This document shows positions 26,654 through 38,616 of a DNA stretch of 51,654 nucleotides, piece by piece (positions within the stretch are counted from its first letter, which is position 1; each line of letters begins with the position of its first letter). Source of the stretch: Prosthecobacter sp. (lineage in GTDB: Bacteria; Verrucomicrobiota; Verrucomicrobiia; Verrucomicrobiales; Verrucomicrobiaceae); NCBI RefSeq assembly GCF_020439865.1, contig NZ_JAGRPF010000094.1, positions 1 through 51,654 of the forward strand, written 5' to 3'. The notes beneath the pieces were generated by a model that saw only the letters and a program-made list of their open reading frames with translations, was not told the DNA's origin and did no database searches. The translations under genes were made by a program, and so were the position numbers.

Positions 26654-27199
26654 ATGCGCTGGCTCCTTCTCGCCTCCCTGTTGTTCAGCGGCATCGCTTC
26701 CGCGCTCGAACTTCCCGCCACCGACGGGAAGAGCTACGATCCGCTGGCCGCTGGCGGGAAGAAGGCCGTCGTCCTCTTCTTCGTCTCGCCCTTCTGCTCG
26801 ACCACCCGTTCGTTCATGAAGGAGATCAACCAAATCGCCGTCGACTATGGCGACCGCGTCGCCGTTTATCTCGTCCATTCCGATTCCGAGATCACTCTCG
26901 AGGTCGCGCTCGAGCACGCCGTGCTCTCCGAGGTGAAGGCCACGGTGCTGGTCGACAAAACACAGGCGCTCGCGAAGCAGGTCAAAGCCACCATCACGCC
27001 CGAAGCTGTCGTCCTCTCACCCACAACAGAAACCCTCTATAAAGGCCGCATCAACGACCTCTACCTAGGCCCCACCAAGCGCCAGCGTGCCGCGACCACG
27101 AAGGATCTCCGCGATGCCCTCGATGCAGTCCTAGCCGGCAAACCCGTCCCTTCTCCACAACACGAAGCGCAAGGCTGCAAGATCGGTGGCGTCAAATAG
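26654..27199 (+). CDS. Secreted redoxin/thioredoxin-like protein
   Basis: A 181-residue protein with signal peptide MRWLLLASLLFSGIASA, followed by a redoxin-type thioredoxin fold (AVVLFFVSPFCSTTRSFMKE). The active-site region has one cysteine (FCSTT), so it does not have the classical CXXC pair. A second cysteine is in the C-terminal QGCKIGG. Family relatives are often exported and linked to cytochrome maturation or oxidative stress. It starts four bases after fabD. The partner is unknown; disulfide chemistry is weakly supported. Confidence 0.7.
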   Translation: MRWLLLASLLFSGIASALELPATDGKSYDPLAAGGKKAVVLFFVSPFCSTTRSFMKEINQIAVDYGDRVAVYLVHSDSEITLEVALEHAVLSEVKATVLVDKTQALAKQVKATITPEAVVLSPTTETLYKGRINDLYLGPTKRQRAATTKDLRDALDAVLAGKPVPSPQHEAQGCKIGGVK

Positions 27200-27257
27200 C
27201 CCCGCGCTCGCCGAGATTGGCTCAGTCTTCATCAGTCTTCATTGAGACACTCACCGC

Positions 27258-28673
27258 ATGAACCGGCTGTTGAACCTGATACGTGCTCAGAAATCACTCC
27301 GCGAGGCACAACAGATGACACGGGCCGACATGCTGGCCCTTCAAGAACGACGCTGGAGGTCTATGATGCGGCATGCGCTGGCCACCAGCCCGTTTTACCG
27401 ACGCCACCTGAAGGGACTCGACCCGGAGTGTTGTGCTCTCACTGACATTCCCCCGCTGTCCAAAACGACGCTGATCGAACACTGGGATGAGATTGTATCG
27501 GAACCTTGCCTGCGACGGGAAGCGTTGGAGAAATATCTCGAAAACCCTGACAACTGGAACCGGCTCCTCAAGGGCCGCTGGCTCGTTTGCCAGACCTCAG
27601 GCACCTCGGGTATCTCAATCACAACCCCACATGATGTGACTGCGGTGGACTGGATGCACGCAGCCCACGCGGTGCGCAATGGCTCTGATCCAGCAACATC
27701 CCAATCGCCTGGGTGGAATCCTCTTCGCCGAAGGCCACGCATGGCAGTCTTCATCTGGGAGACCGCCCCCTCGGCGTCAGCGGTGCTGTTTCACACCCGC
27801 CCCTGGGTGGGGGCGATTTTTTGCAGCCATCACGCCATCAACGCAGGTGCCTCATGGGAGAAGATTCTGCAGCAACTGAACAAACTTAAGCCCGACATTC
27901 TCATCTGCTATGCCTCCATCCTCGAACGGCTAGCGTGGGCGCAACTGGATGGAAGACTTCAATTGGACTTCACTGCACCCGGATCTGGCATTTCGACCGG
28001 TGGTGATGTTCTTTCGCCGGGCATTCGCACACTTTGCGAGCATGCCTTCCACGTGCAACCGCTCGACGGCTACGGCTGCGGCGAATCCCCCGTCATCGCG
28101 CGCCAGTGGTCCGGCATGGACCGCCTCATGTTACTGGAAGACCTCACAGTGTTTGAAGCTGTTGACGCACAGGACCGACCTGCGTGCGAGGGGGCGATTT
28201 CAGACCATGTATTGGTGACGCCTCTCATCAATCGCGCTTTCCCGCTCCTTCGCTATCGGCTCACTGACCGCGTACGTCTGGGGGATGTGCATGCACGCTG
28301 GCCCTTCCGCGGCATTGATGAGATCCTCGGCCGCAGCGGCATGACCTTCACCTTCCACACGCCTGAAGAGCGTGTCATTGTCGGCCTGAATGTCTTCGGC
28401 ATTCACGAAACAGACCCGCGTGTCGTCACCTGGCAGGCACGCCAGACAGGACCGTCCAGCGTGGAGTGCCTTTTCACCGTGTTCCCTGGAGCGGACGCGG
28501 CACGACTCACACGCGAGATCACCGCCAATACGCGCGCGCACCTGGACTCGTGCGATTGTCATCAGGTGTCGTGCTCGGCTCATTGCGTACCTGCCATCGA
28601 GCCCAACCCGCGTTCGGGCAAGGTCGACATGTTTGTTCCCTTGCCAGCGCACGGCGGCGCACCGATTGCCTGA
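27258..28673 (+). CDS. CapK/PaaK-like adenylate-forming enzyme, copy 1
   Basis: A 471-residue protein with the PaaK/CapK fold: helical opening ending in TSPFYRRHL, DIPPLSKTTLIEHWDEIVS, the nucleotide loop CQTSGTSG (near 110), the adenine-site region YGCGESPVIARQW (near 270) and LLRYRLTDRVRLG (near 330). Such proteins activate carboxylic acids as adenylates, then transfer them to CoA or another acceptor; no exporter or signal is visible. It is a close paralogue of the protein at 29384-30778 (about 60 percent identical over the first 120 residues by hand alignment). An acyltransferase gene sits between them in reverse. Substrate unknown. Confidence 0.85.
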   Translation: MNRLLNLIRAQKSLREAQQMTRADMLALQERRWRSMMRHALATSPFYRRHLKGLDPECCALTDIPPLSKTTLIEHWDEIVSEPCLRREALEKYLENPDNWNRLLKGRWLVCQTSGTSGISITTPHDVTAVDWMHAAHAVRNGSDPATSQSPGWNPLRRRPRMAVFIWETAPSASAVLFHTRPWVGAIFCSHHAINAGASWEKILQQLNKLKPDILICYASILERLAWAQLDGRLQLDFTAPGSGISTGGDVLSPGIRTLCEHAFHVQPLDGYGCGESPVIARQWSGMDRLMLLEDLTVFEAVDAQDRPACEGAISDHVLVTPLINRAFPLLRYRLTDRVRLGDVHARWPFRGIDEILGRSGMTFTFHTPEERVIVGLNVFGIHETDPRVVTWQARQTGPSSVECLFTVFPGADAARLTREITANTRAHLDSCDCHQVSCSAHCVPAIEPNPRSGKVDMFVPLPAHGGAPIA

Positions 28674-28693
28674 CGCTCAGGTTCCCCCGTCTT

Positions 28694-29224
28694 TCACCAG
28701 ACCAGCACCTCTTCTTCAGGCTCTTCTTTGCGCACCGTCGTCCAACGATACATGATCGGATAGATGGGACGCTTGTCCTCGAAGAAGTCCGAGACAAACG
28801 GCGGGCCAAACGTGGTGAATCCGAAGTGCTGGTAAACCGACAGCAGGTGCTTGCCCGTCTTGGTGATCAGATACTCGGCGCCGTTTTTGACCGCATACTC
28901 ATTGACCCCCAGGCAGATCCTCAGGAGATGCACCCCGCCGCTCCCCTTCACGGTGCAGGAGCGTGAGCCTTCCAGGCTCAATTTGGCCGACGGCAGCACC
29001 AGATCCTTCAGTTGGGACTCCCTCATCATTTCAAACTGCTTCACTTCGTCGCTGCGCAGGACACGTGTGATCCCCAGCACATCCCCTTTTGAGTTGTAGA
29101 GCGCAAAATGGTGGGCCTGCTCATCAAACTCATCGAGAACGTGGGTAATGGTCCCGCCATAGGAGCTGCGGCGGAATTTTTCGATGAGGGGACGGTTGGA
29201 ACTGAAATCAATTTCTTTAAACAT
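28694..29224 (-). CDS. Autoinducer-synthase-fold N-acyltransferase (FeeM/LuxI-like GNAT)
   Basis: A 176-residue protein. It carries the spaced residues that define the LuxI/FeeM fold: Asp31-x2-Asp34 in DEFDEQ, Arg54 in GITRVLRSDE, and Glu85-x2-Arg88 in LEGSRSCTV. The core strand HHFALYNSKGDVLGITRV and the C-terminal LLSVYQHFGFTTFGPP match GNAT-type acyl-ACP-dependent transferases. The conserved tryptophan of true acyl-homoserine-lactone synthases is not seen, so a long-chain N-acyl amino acid synthase (FeeM-like) is as likely. It is flanked on both sides by paralogous CapK/PaaK-like enzymes and converges on copy 1. No luxR-type gene is near. Product unknown. Confidence 0.7.
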   Translation of the reverse strand: MFKEIDFSSNRPLIEKFRRSSYGGTITHVLDEFDEQAHHFALYNSKGDVLGITRVLRSDEVKQFEMMRESQLKDLVLPSAKLSLEGSRSCTVKGSGGVHLLRICLGVNEYAVKNGAEYLITKTGKHLLSVYQHFGFTTFGPPFVSDFFEDKRPIYPIMYRWTTVRKEEPEEEVLVW

Positions 29225-29383
29225 GACGACGGAAGCCGGGCATCCTCGAAGTCTTCCCGGCGCGGTGGTTGAGGTCCTCTGGAAAGCTAACGTCCGGCGA
29301 ACACGGAAGCGACAAAAAAAACGCCCCGTTCTTGACGCGATGTTGACTCTTGCCTGCCACTAGGTCTATGCGACTGCTCAGCG

Positions 29384-30778
29384 ATGGGCAGACTGTTCAA
29401 CCTCATACGTGCATCCAAATCCATCCAGCATGCTCAGAACCTGGACCGGCCCGGCATGCTTGCCTTGCAGGAGCAGCGCTGGCGCGCTCTGACCCGCTAC
29501 GCACTGAGCACCAGCCCGTTTTACAGACGCCACCTCGCAGGCATTGATGTGGACCGCTGCTCACTGGAAGACATCCCGCCGCTGACAAAGGCCATGCTCG
29601 TAGAAAACTGGGATGAGATCGTGTCAGACCCCCGGCTGCAACGCCGCAAGTTGGAAGCCTATCTCGACGACAAGCGCAACTGGGGCAAACTGCTCCATGG
29701 TCGCTGGATGGTTTGCAAGACTTCCGGCTCCTCAGGTCCCGCCGTCACTCTTGTCCATGACCTTGAGTCTTTGGACTGGATGCATGCTGTTCATTCGGCG
29801 CGCAACGGACCTTCGGCTGCGCAGTCTCATCCACGGGGCTGGAATCCATTCCGCCGCAGGCTTCGCCTAGTGGCTTTTGTGCGTGAGGGATCGCCCTCGG
29901 CATCTGCCTCTCTCTTCCGCACCCGCCCATGGGTTGGCGCTCTCTTCACGCAGAATTACTGCATCAATGCGGGCCTTCCTTGGGGGCAGATACGGCAGCG
30001 TTTGGAGCAGCTCCAGCCTGATGTGCTGATCGTGTACGCCTCAATGCTGGAGCGTCTGGCCCACGCTCAGCTAGCGGGAGAGCTTCACCTCGACTTCTCC
30101 CGGCCCGGAGCAGCCATCTCCACGGGTGGAGACATGCTCACACCAAACACACAGAAACTCTGCCGCCGTGCTTTTGGCCATGAACCGCTCAACGGGTATG
30201 GCGCAGCTGAGTGTCCTGCGATCGCACGGCAATGGAAGGGAGTGGACCACCTGACTCTGCTGGAGGACCTAACCGTCTTCGAAAACGTCGGTAAGGATGA
30301 ACATGCCGTGCCGGAGGGCGAGGCCTCCGATCATGTGCTGGTGACTCCGCTCTTCAACCGCGCCATGCCGCTCCTGCGCTACCGCCTCAACGACCGCGTC
30401 CGCCTCGGGCCGGTTCAGCCTGGCTGGCCCTTCCGGCGCATCGACTCCATCGTTGGCCGTACCGCCATCACCTATGAGTTTCAGGTGCCTGAAAGACGCA
30501 TCCTCATCGGCTTGGATCTGCTCAAAGGTCTGGATGGTGATCCGCGCATCACCGACACTCAGGTGCGCCAGACCGGCCAGGCCAGCATCGAATGTTTGTT
30601 CTGTGTGGCTGACGGCATCGACGGCACGCAGATTGCCGCCGAACTGACGGCCAACATGCGTTCCTATCTCGATGAACGCGACTGCCAAAAAGTGTCCTGC
30701 GCCACCCGGCAGGTGCCCTTCTTGGAACCCGATCCCGCCACCGGCAAAGTGGAACGCTGGCTTCCCTTCAAGGCATGA
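29384..30778 (+). CDS. CapK/PaaK-like adenylate-forming enzyme, copy 2
   Basis: A 464-residue paralogue of the protein at 27258-28673, with the same layout: opening MGRLFNLIRASKS, TSPFYRRHL, DIPPLTKAMLVENWDEIVS, nucleotide loop CKTSGSSG, YGAAECPAIARQW, and LLRYRLNDRVRLG. It lacks a signal peptide. It is divergent from the acyltransferase gene, with about 160 bases between starts, and converges on a methyltransferase. Duplication with both copies intact suggests that each acts on a different substrate or acceptor. A weak TTGACT (29343) precedes the start. Confidence 0.85.
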   Translation: MGRLFNLIRASKSIQHAQNLDRPGMLALQEQRWRALTRYALSTSPFYRRHLAGIDVDRCSLEDIPPLTKAMLVENWDEIVSDPRLQRRKLEAYLDDKRNWGKLLHGRWMVCKTSGSSGPAVTLVHDLESLDWMHAVHSARNGPSAAQSHPRGWNPFRRRLRLVAFVREGSPSASASLFRTRPWVGALFTQNYCINAGLPWGQIRQRLEQLQPDVLIVYASMLERLAHAQLAGELHLDFSRPGAAISTGGDMLTPNTQKLCRRAFGHEPLNGYGAAECPAIARQWKGVDHLTLLEDLTVFENVGKDEHAVPEGEASDHVLVTPLFNRAMPLLRYRLNDRVRLGPVQPGWPFRRIDSIVGRTAITYEFQVPERRILIGLDLLKGLDGDPRITDTQVRQTGQASIECLFCVADGIDGTQIAAELTANMRSYLDERDCQKVSCATRQVPFLEPDPATGKVERWLPFKA

Positions 30779-30848
30779 GTCATGCCCATGGTCGTTCCTT
30801 GAGATTTGCTTCCTGCTGACCTGGGAACCAGCCGCATCTTCGATCAAG

Positions 30849-31508
30849 TCACCGCTTGGTCAGCTCAAAAATATAACCGGCGGCAAAGAACTTCAGTAGA
30901 AGCTTTCGTCTCAATCCGGATGCTGTCGCACAGCTAACATAAATCTTTTTCCGCAGATCCAATTTCAGTCCTGCAGCAGCAAACGCGGCCTTGTAATCCG
31001 CCTGGCGGTGCCGGAAGCCAGACGTTGTGAAATCTGGAAGAATCCGGATTCGCTTCTTGGTGCACCACCAGTGATCCGAACGCATGTCGGAGATCAGGAT
31101 CCGACCTCCCGTCTTGGCAAGGCGCGAGATCTCTCTGATGGCTGCATGCAGGTCTTCCACGTGATTCAAAACCAGGTTACACGTCACCATGTCAAAGGAC
31201 TCGTCGATCGGAATCGATCTCAAATCCGCCTGGACAAACCTGACCTGAAGGCCTTCAGCCTTCTTCCTCGCAACCGCCAGCATCTTGTCTGAAAAATCAA
31301 CACCCGTGACCTCCGCCCCCGCTTGAGCCAAGCGGATCGTGTGCCGCCCTGTGCCGCACCCGACATCGAGGATTTTCTTTCCAACCACATCAAATGCCAG
31401 TCGCCCTAGAGTCTTCTCTTCGGCCTTCACCAACGGATTGACGGGCTCATCATAGCCATCTGCCCACAGCTGATAAAGATCATGTACTTCAAGGTGCTGT
31501 GTTTGCAT
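30849..31508 (-). CDS. Class I SAM-dependent methyltransferase
   Basis: A 219-residue cytoplasmic protein. SAM-binding motif I is ILDVGCGTGRHTIRLAQAGA (about 47-66), with VTGVDFSDKM (motif I') and FDMVTCNLVLNHVEDLHA (motif II). It resembles UbiE/Methyltransf_11 enzymes of small molecules. The C-terminal KLLLKFFAAGYIFELTKR has no special sign. It converges on CapK copy 2, 70 bases away. The substrate may be a product of the neighbouring acyl-activating locus, but this is inference. Confidence 0.8.
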   Translation of the reverse strand: MQTQHLEVHDLYQLWADGYDEPVNPLVKAEEKTLGRLAFDVVGKKILDVGCGTGRHTIRLAQAGAEVTGVDFSDKMLAVARKKAEGLQVRFVQADLRSIPIDESFDMVTCNLVLNHVEDLHAAIREISRLAKTGGRILISDMRSDHWWCTKKRIRILPDFTTSGFRHRQADYKAAFAAAGLKLDLRKKIYVSCATASGLRRKLLLKFFAAGYIFELTKR

Positions 31509-31587
31509 TGATTCAGGAAATGGAGCGAAGCCGCTTGGCTGTCAACTGGCTACGGTGCAGCGGCTTCAACGGCCCGCCTAACGTGAA

Positions 31588-33204
31588 TCATTTCTCCGCC
31601 TTTTTGCCTTTGCCACTCCCTTTCGCTTTGACGGCGGGTTTGGGTCCGGCCTGCGCGACGAATTCCTTCTCCAGCTTCACCCAGCGCTCGGCCATCGCCT
31701 TCACGCGCTCGGGATCCTTGGCGGCGAGGTTGTTCGATTCGGCGCGGTCGGTGCTCAGGTCGTAGAGTTCCCACACATCGTTGTTGTCGGCGGCGCTGAC
31801 GATCTTCCAGTCGCCTTCGCGCAGCGCGTGGTTGCCGGAGTGATTCCAGAAGAGGTAATCGCGGCTGATCGTCTCATCCTTCGCAAAGGCGGGCACCAGA
31901 CTCCGCCCCGGATACGGTGGCGCGTTGTCCGGCATCACGGGATGCTCGTCGCCCGCGAGCGCCAGCAGCGTGGGCACAATGTCGATGACATGTCCCGGTG
32001 TATCGCGCAGTTCGCCCTTCACAGCGATGCCTTGCGGCCAATGCGCGATCAGCGGTGTACTGATACCGCCTTCGTGCGTCCAGATCTTGTGACGACGGAA
32101 CGGCGTGTTGGAAACCGTCGATCCTCCGGGCCCGAGGCAGAGATAGGACAGACCTGACCCCATCGGCACCGTCTTGTCATGGCCAAGACCGCGCACCATC
32201 ACCTCCGCGCTCGCACCATTGTCGGAGAGGAACAGGATGAGCGTGTTCTCCATCGCGTTCATCGCCTTCAACTGTGCGAGCACGCGCCCCACCTCTTGAT
32301 CGAGGCGATCAATCATCGCGGCGTGGATAGCCTCCTTGGTCGCCTGAAACTGTTTCTGCTCCTCCGTCAGACTTTCCCATGGCACGGCGTGACGCGTTTC
32401 ACCGGGGCCAAGAATCTCCAGGTCGCTCTCCTTGCCGCTCGGCGCGGTGATCTGCGGTTCGGGATCGGACAGGGTGGTGTGCACCAGCCCCACCTCCTTC
32501 TGCTTTGCGAAGCGTGCCGCGCGTGTCGCTGGCCAGCCCTTGGTGTAATGGTCCTTGTATTTGTCGATGTCCTCCTGCGGCGCCTGCACCGGGAAATGCG
32601 GCGCGGTGAAGGCCAGGTAGGTGAAGAACGGCGTGTCCGCATGCTGCTGCGCGTGCTCCTTGAGGAAATCGATCGCGTATTGCGCCATTGCCGTGCTGGA
32701 ATACCAAGGCCCGTCCGGCTCCGGCAGCGGCTTATCATCCAGCTCGTGCCGCTTCGGATGGAAGTGATTGTCCTGCTGCGCGACGTAGTAGGAGCGCGTG
32801 AAGCCGCCATCGGCCACGACCTTGGGTGCGTTGTTCACGTGCCACTTGCCGGAGTGGTAGCTGCGGTAGCCGAGCTTCGACAAACGCTGCGGCAGCGTGC
32901 GCACCCAGTCCGGAAACCTGCCATACTGCGGATCCATCCCCACCTGCTGGGCATAGTGTCCTGTCATCAGCACACTGCGCGTCGGCCAGCAGCGCGCCGT
33001 GTTGTAAAACTGCGTGAAGCGCAGCCCCTCAGCCGCGAGTTTGTCCAGATTCGGCGTCGCAATCTCGCTGCCGTAGCAACCGAGATCCGAGTAGCCTAGG
33101 TCATCCGCGAGGATGAGCAGGAAGTTGGGTTTCGACGAAGCTGCGTGCAGCGAGGTGACGGCGAGCAAAAGAACGAACAGAGGCAGGCGAATCATGACGG
33201 ACAT
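31588..33204 (-). CDS. Arylsulfatase-type sulfatase, secreted
   Basis: A 538-residue enzyme with signal peptide ending near AASSK. Metal-binding LLILADDLGYSDLGCYG is followed by the formylglycine motif C-x-P-x-R (Cys72 in ARCWPTRSVLMTG). The other sulfatase features are GKWHVN and FLSDNGAS. It requires conversion of the cysteine by a formylglycine-generating enzyme or anaerobic maturase, neither of which is in this window. It probably removes sulfate from polysaccharides such as fucoidan or carrageenan. The C-terminus has a Lys-rich tail (AKGSGKGKKAEK). It is 39 bases from the gyrA stop; both read leftward. Confidence 0.9.
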   Translation of the reverse strand: MSVMIRLPLFVLLLAVTSLHAASSKPNFLLILADDLGYSDLGCYGSEIATPNLDKLAAEGLRFTQFYNTARCWPTRSVLMTGHYAQQVGMDPQYGRFPDWVRTLPQRLSKLGYRSYHSGKWHVNNAPKVVADGGFTRSYYVAQQDNHFHPKRHELDDKPLPEPDGPWYSSTAMAQYAIDFLKEHAQQHADTPFFTYLAFTAPHFPVQAPQEDIDKYKDHYTKGWPATRAARFAKQKEVGLVHTTLSDPEPQITAPSGKESDLEILGPGETRHAVPWESLTEEQKQFQATKEAIHAAMIDRLDQEVGRVLAQLKAMNAMENTLILFLSDNGASAEVMVRGLGHDKTVPMGSGLSYLCLGPGGSTVSNTPFRRHKIWTHEGGISTPLIAHWPQGIAVKGELRDTPGHVIDIVPTLLALAGDEHPVMPDNAPPYPGRSLVPAFAKDETISRDYLFWNHSGNHALREGDWKIVSAADNNDVWELYDLSTDRAESNNLAAKDPERVKAMAERWVKLEKEFVAQAGPKPAVKAKGSGKGKKAEK

Positions 33205-33243
33205 CCAAACGACGTCCGCGACGATTTCCTGCCTCTAAACCGT

Positions 33244-35862
33244 TCAAGCCACATCAGGAGCAGGTGGATCGCCTTCAGCGGTGGCTTCCTCTGTTTCTCC
33301 GGCAGATTCAGCCTCATCGGAGACGACGGTGGAGACGTCCTGGATGGTTTCACCTTCGTTGAGATTCATGAGCCTGACCCCCTGGGCGTTGCGACCGGTT
33401 TCGCGGATGTCCTGCACGCGGATGCGCACGCTCTGGCCCTTGGTGGTCATGAGCATGAGCTCGTCGGTTTCATGCACGGACTCGGCCGCGACGACTTTGC
33501 CGGTCTTGTCGGTGACATTCATCGTGATGACGCCCTTCGTGCCGCGGTTGGTCATGCGATACTCGTCAAACTTCGTGCGCTTGCCGAGACCGCGCTCGGA
33601 AACGACGAGCAGCATGGTGTCTGCATCGTTCGTGAGACAGGCGACGAGGAAGTCGCCGTCGTCCAACGTGATGCCACGCACTCCGGCGGTGGCACGACCG
33701 ATCGGACGCAGGTTCGGCGATTCGGGATTGTCGCCGGTCTCATGGAAGCGCACGCACATGCCCTCATGGGTGACGAGGCAGATCTCCTTGTTGCCGTCGG
33801 TGAGGACGCATTTCACGAGATCATTGCCTTCATCGAGCTTGATGGCGATGATGCCGTCCTTGCGGTAGTTTTTGAACTCTTCGAGCGCTGTTTTCTTGAT
33901 GGTACCGTCCTTGGTGGCAAACAGGACATACTTGTCAGCGGCCCACATGGCCTCGTCTTCCGGCCCCTGGGCCTCCAGAATGAGCACGGCGGCGATCTTC
34001 TCCTCAGAGCGGAGATTGAGCAGGTTCTTGATGCTGCGTCCCTTGCCGGTTCGCGGCGCTTCCGGGATCTGATACACGCGCTCCACATACATGCGGCCTG
34101 TGTTGGTGAAGAAGAGCAGGAAGTCGTGCAGATGCGCGCTGAAGAGGTGCTCGACGAAGTCGTCGGCCTCGTCGTCGCTCTGTGACTCGCGGGTTTCCAT
34201 CCCCTTGAGTCCCTTCCCGCCACGCCCTTGCAGCCGATACTCAGCGGTGGCTGTGCGCTTGATGCTGCCAAGGTGCGTCATGGTGACGACGGCGGGATCG
34301 TTCGGGATGAGGTCGATGCTTTGGATCTCACCTTCAGCGGCCTCGATCCGGGTAAAACGCGGCGTGGCATGCTTGGCCTTGATGGCCTGGAGCTCGTCCT
34401 TGATGATCTGCAGCACACGGATCTCGCGGGCCAGAATGTCCATCAGGTCGCGGATGCTCGTGAGGATGTCATCGTAGTCGGCCTTGATCTTGTCGCGCTC
34501 GAGTCCGACGAGCTGGTAGAGCCGAAGTTCAAGGATGTCATCGACCTGCTTGTCGGTGAAGACATAGCGGTCGCCCTGAATGCTGGCCTGGCCGCGGATG
34601 AGGATGCCAAGTTGCTCCGCAGTGGCGATGCTGAAGTTGTAGGCCTTCAACTGCGCACGGGCATCGTCACGCGTGCGACTGTCTCGGATGATCTTGATGA
34701 AGTCGTCCAGATGACCCAGCGCAAGAAGCTGCGCTTCCATCTTTTCCGCCTTCTGCTCCGCCTGCTTCAGCAAATAACGCGTGCGGCGTATGATGACCTC
34801 GCGGCGATGCTCGATGTAGCACGCAATCGCGTCCTTCATGCTTAGCACACGAGGCTTGCCACCGTCGATGGCCAGCATGTGGATGGAGAAGCTCGTCTCC
34901 AACTGGGTGTGCTTGTACAGGTTGTTCAGCACAACCTGCGCACGCGCGTCACGCTTCAGATCAATGACAACGCGGGTGTTCTCGTCGGATTCGTCGCGGA
35001 CACTGCTGATCTCGGTGATGACCTTCTCGTTGGCGAGCTCGGCGATGCGCTTCACCAGCTCGGCGCGGTTCACGTTGAACGGAATCTCGGTGACGATGAT
35101 CTGCTCGCGGTTGCCATTCTCGACCACTTCGGCCTGGCCGCGGATGCGCACGGCACCGTGGCCCGTTTCCATGTAGTCGTGAATCCCGCTGGTTCCCTGA
35201 ATCACACAGCCCGTGGGGAAGTCCGGCCCCTGAATGAACTGCATCAGTTCGGCGCATGTGATCGCGGGATTGTCCACCTGCGCGCACACCGCATCGACAA
35301 CCTCACCGAGATTATGCGGCGGCATGTTCGTGGCCATGCCGACGGCGATACCCGTGCCGCCGTTGACGATGAGATTCGGAAACGCCGCCGGAAACACCGT
35401 CGGCTCGGTGAGACGTTCATCGTAGTTCGGGACAAAATCGACGGTCTCCTTGTCCATGTCGGACATCAGCGTGCCGCCGAGATGCGTCATGCGGGCTTCC
35501 GTATAACGCATGGCGGCCGGAGGATCACCTTCCACCGAGCCGAAGTTCCCCTGTGGGTCGATCAACGGCTCGCGCATGGCCCAGGGCTGGCCCATGTGAA
35601 CCAAGGTCGGGTAAATCACGGCCTCGCCGTGCGGATGGTAGTTACCGGAGGTGTCACCCGCGATCTTCGCGCACTTCATGTGCTTCTTTGGCGGATAGAG
35701 CGAGAGCTCGTGCATCGCATAAAGGATGCGTCGCTGGGAGGGTTTCAAACCATCACGCACGTCCGGCAGCGCACGCGAAATGATGACGGACATCGAATAG
35801 TCCAGGAACGAGCTCTTCACCTCGTCGGCAACGGAGATGGGGCGAATGTTGGGATCTTGCAT
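33244..35862 (-). CDS. gyrA: DNA gyrase subunit A
   Basis: An 872-residue breakage-reunion subunit. The catalytic tyrosine is Tyr120 in AAMRYTEARM. A GyrA box (LQGRGGKGLKGM), which distinguishes gyrase from topoisomerase IV, is present in the C-terminal beta-pinwheel. The quinolone-sensitive positions equivalent to E. coli Ser83 and Asp87 are Ala81 and Pro85 in HPHGEAVIYP. It works with GyrB as an A2B2 enzyme to introduce negative supercoils. It lies 48 bases after gyrB on the same strand, an operon order usual in several phyla. The C-terminus is acidic (SAGETEEATAEG). Confidence 0.95.
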   Translation of the reverse strand: MQDPNIRPISVADEVKSSFLDYSMSVIISRALPDVRDGLKPSQRRILYAMHELSLYPPKKHMKCAKIAGDTSGNYHPHGEAVIYPTLVHMGQPWAMREPLIDPQGNFGSVEGDPPAAMRYTEARMTHLGGTLMSDMDKETVDFVPNYDERLTEPTVFPAAFPNLIVNGGTGIAVGMATNMPPHNLGEVVDAVCAQVDNPAITCAELMQFIQGPDFPTGCVIQGTSGIHDYMETGHGAVRIRGQAEVVENGNREQIIVTEIPFNVNRAELVKRIAELANEKVITEISSVRDESDENTRVVIDLKRDARAQVVLNNLYKHTQLETSFSIHMLAIDGGKPRVLSMKDAIACYIEHRREVIIRRTRYLLKQAEQKAEKMEAQLLALGHLDDFIKIIRDSRTRDDARAQLKAYNFSIATAEQLGILIRGQASIQGDRYVFTDKQVDDILELRLYQLVGLERDKIKADYDDILTSIRDLMDILAREIRVLQIIKDELQAIKAKHATPRFTRIEAAEGEIQSIDLIPNDPAVVTMTHLGSIKRTATAEYRLQGRGGKGLKGMETRESQSDDEADDFVEHLFSAHLHDFLLFFTNTGRMYVERVYQIPEAPRTGKGRSIKNLLNLRSEEKIAAVLILEAQGPEDEAMWAADKYVLFATKDGTIKKTALEEFKNYRKDGIIAIKLDEGNDLVKCVLTDGNKEICLVTHEGMCVRFHETGDNPESPNLRPIGRATAGVRGITLDDGDFLVACLTNDADTMLLVVSERGLGKRTKFDEYRMTNRGTKGVITMNVTDKTGKVVAAESVHETDELMLMTTKGQSVRIRVQDIRETGRNAQGVRLMNLNEGETIQDVSTVVSDEAESAGETEEATAEGDPPAPDVA

Positions 35863-35910
35863 CGAAGGAAACGGTAAGGCGTTAAGTGAACGGGTTCAGG
35901 TGAGAGCGGA

Positions 35911-38469
<2,559 letters not shown>

Positions 38470-38616
38470 CTAACGGGGTGATCCATCGACTGAGTCCGTC
38501 CAAAAACCGCTACCGGAAACGTTCTCGATGAAGGTGCGTTCAGACTAGCAAGCCACGAGGGCGAGCAAAGGTTTTTTTGCCACGAAACGAAGTCTTTTTA
38601 CAGCCGCCAGAACGGC

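Noticed and set aside
28694..29224. Canonical LuxI acyl-homoserine-lactone synthase
   Set aside because: The conserved tryptophan near the N-terminus is not seen and no luxR gene is near, so only the wider LuxI/FeeM fold is claimed.
29343..29383. Promoter with TTGACT upstream of the second CapK-like gene
   Set aside because: No -10 box of useful quality lies 16-18 bases downstream, so I mention it only within the gene entry.
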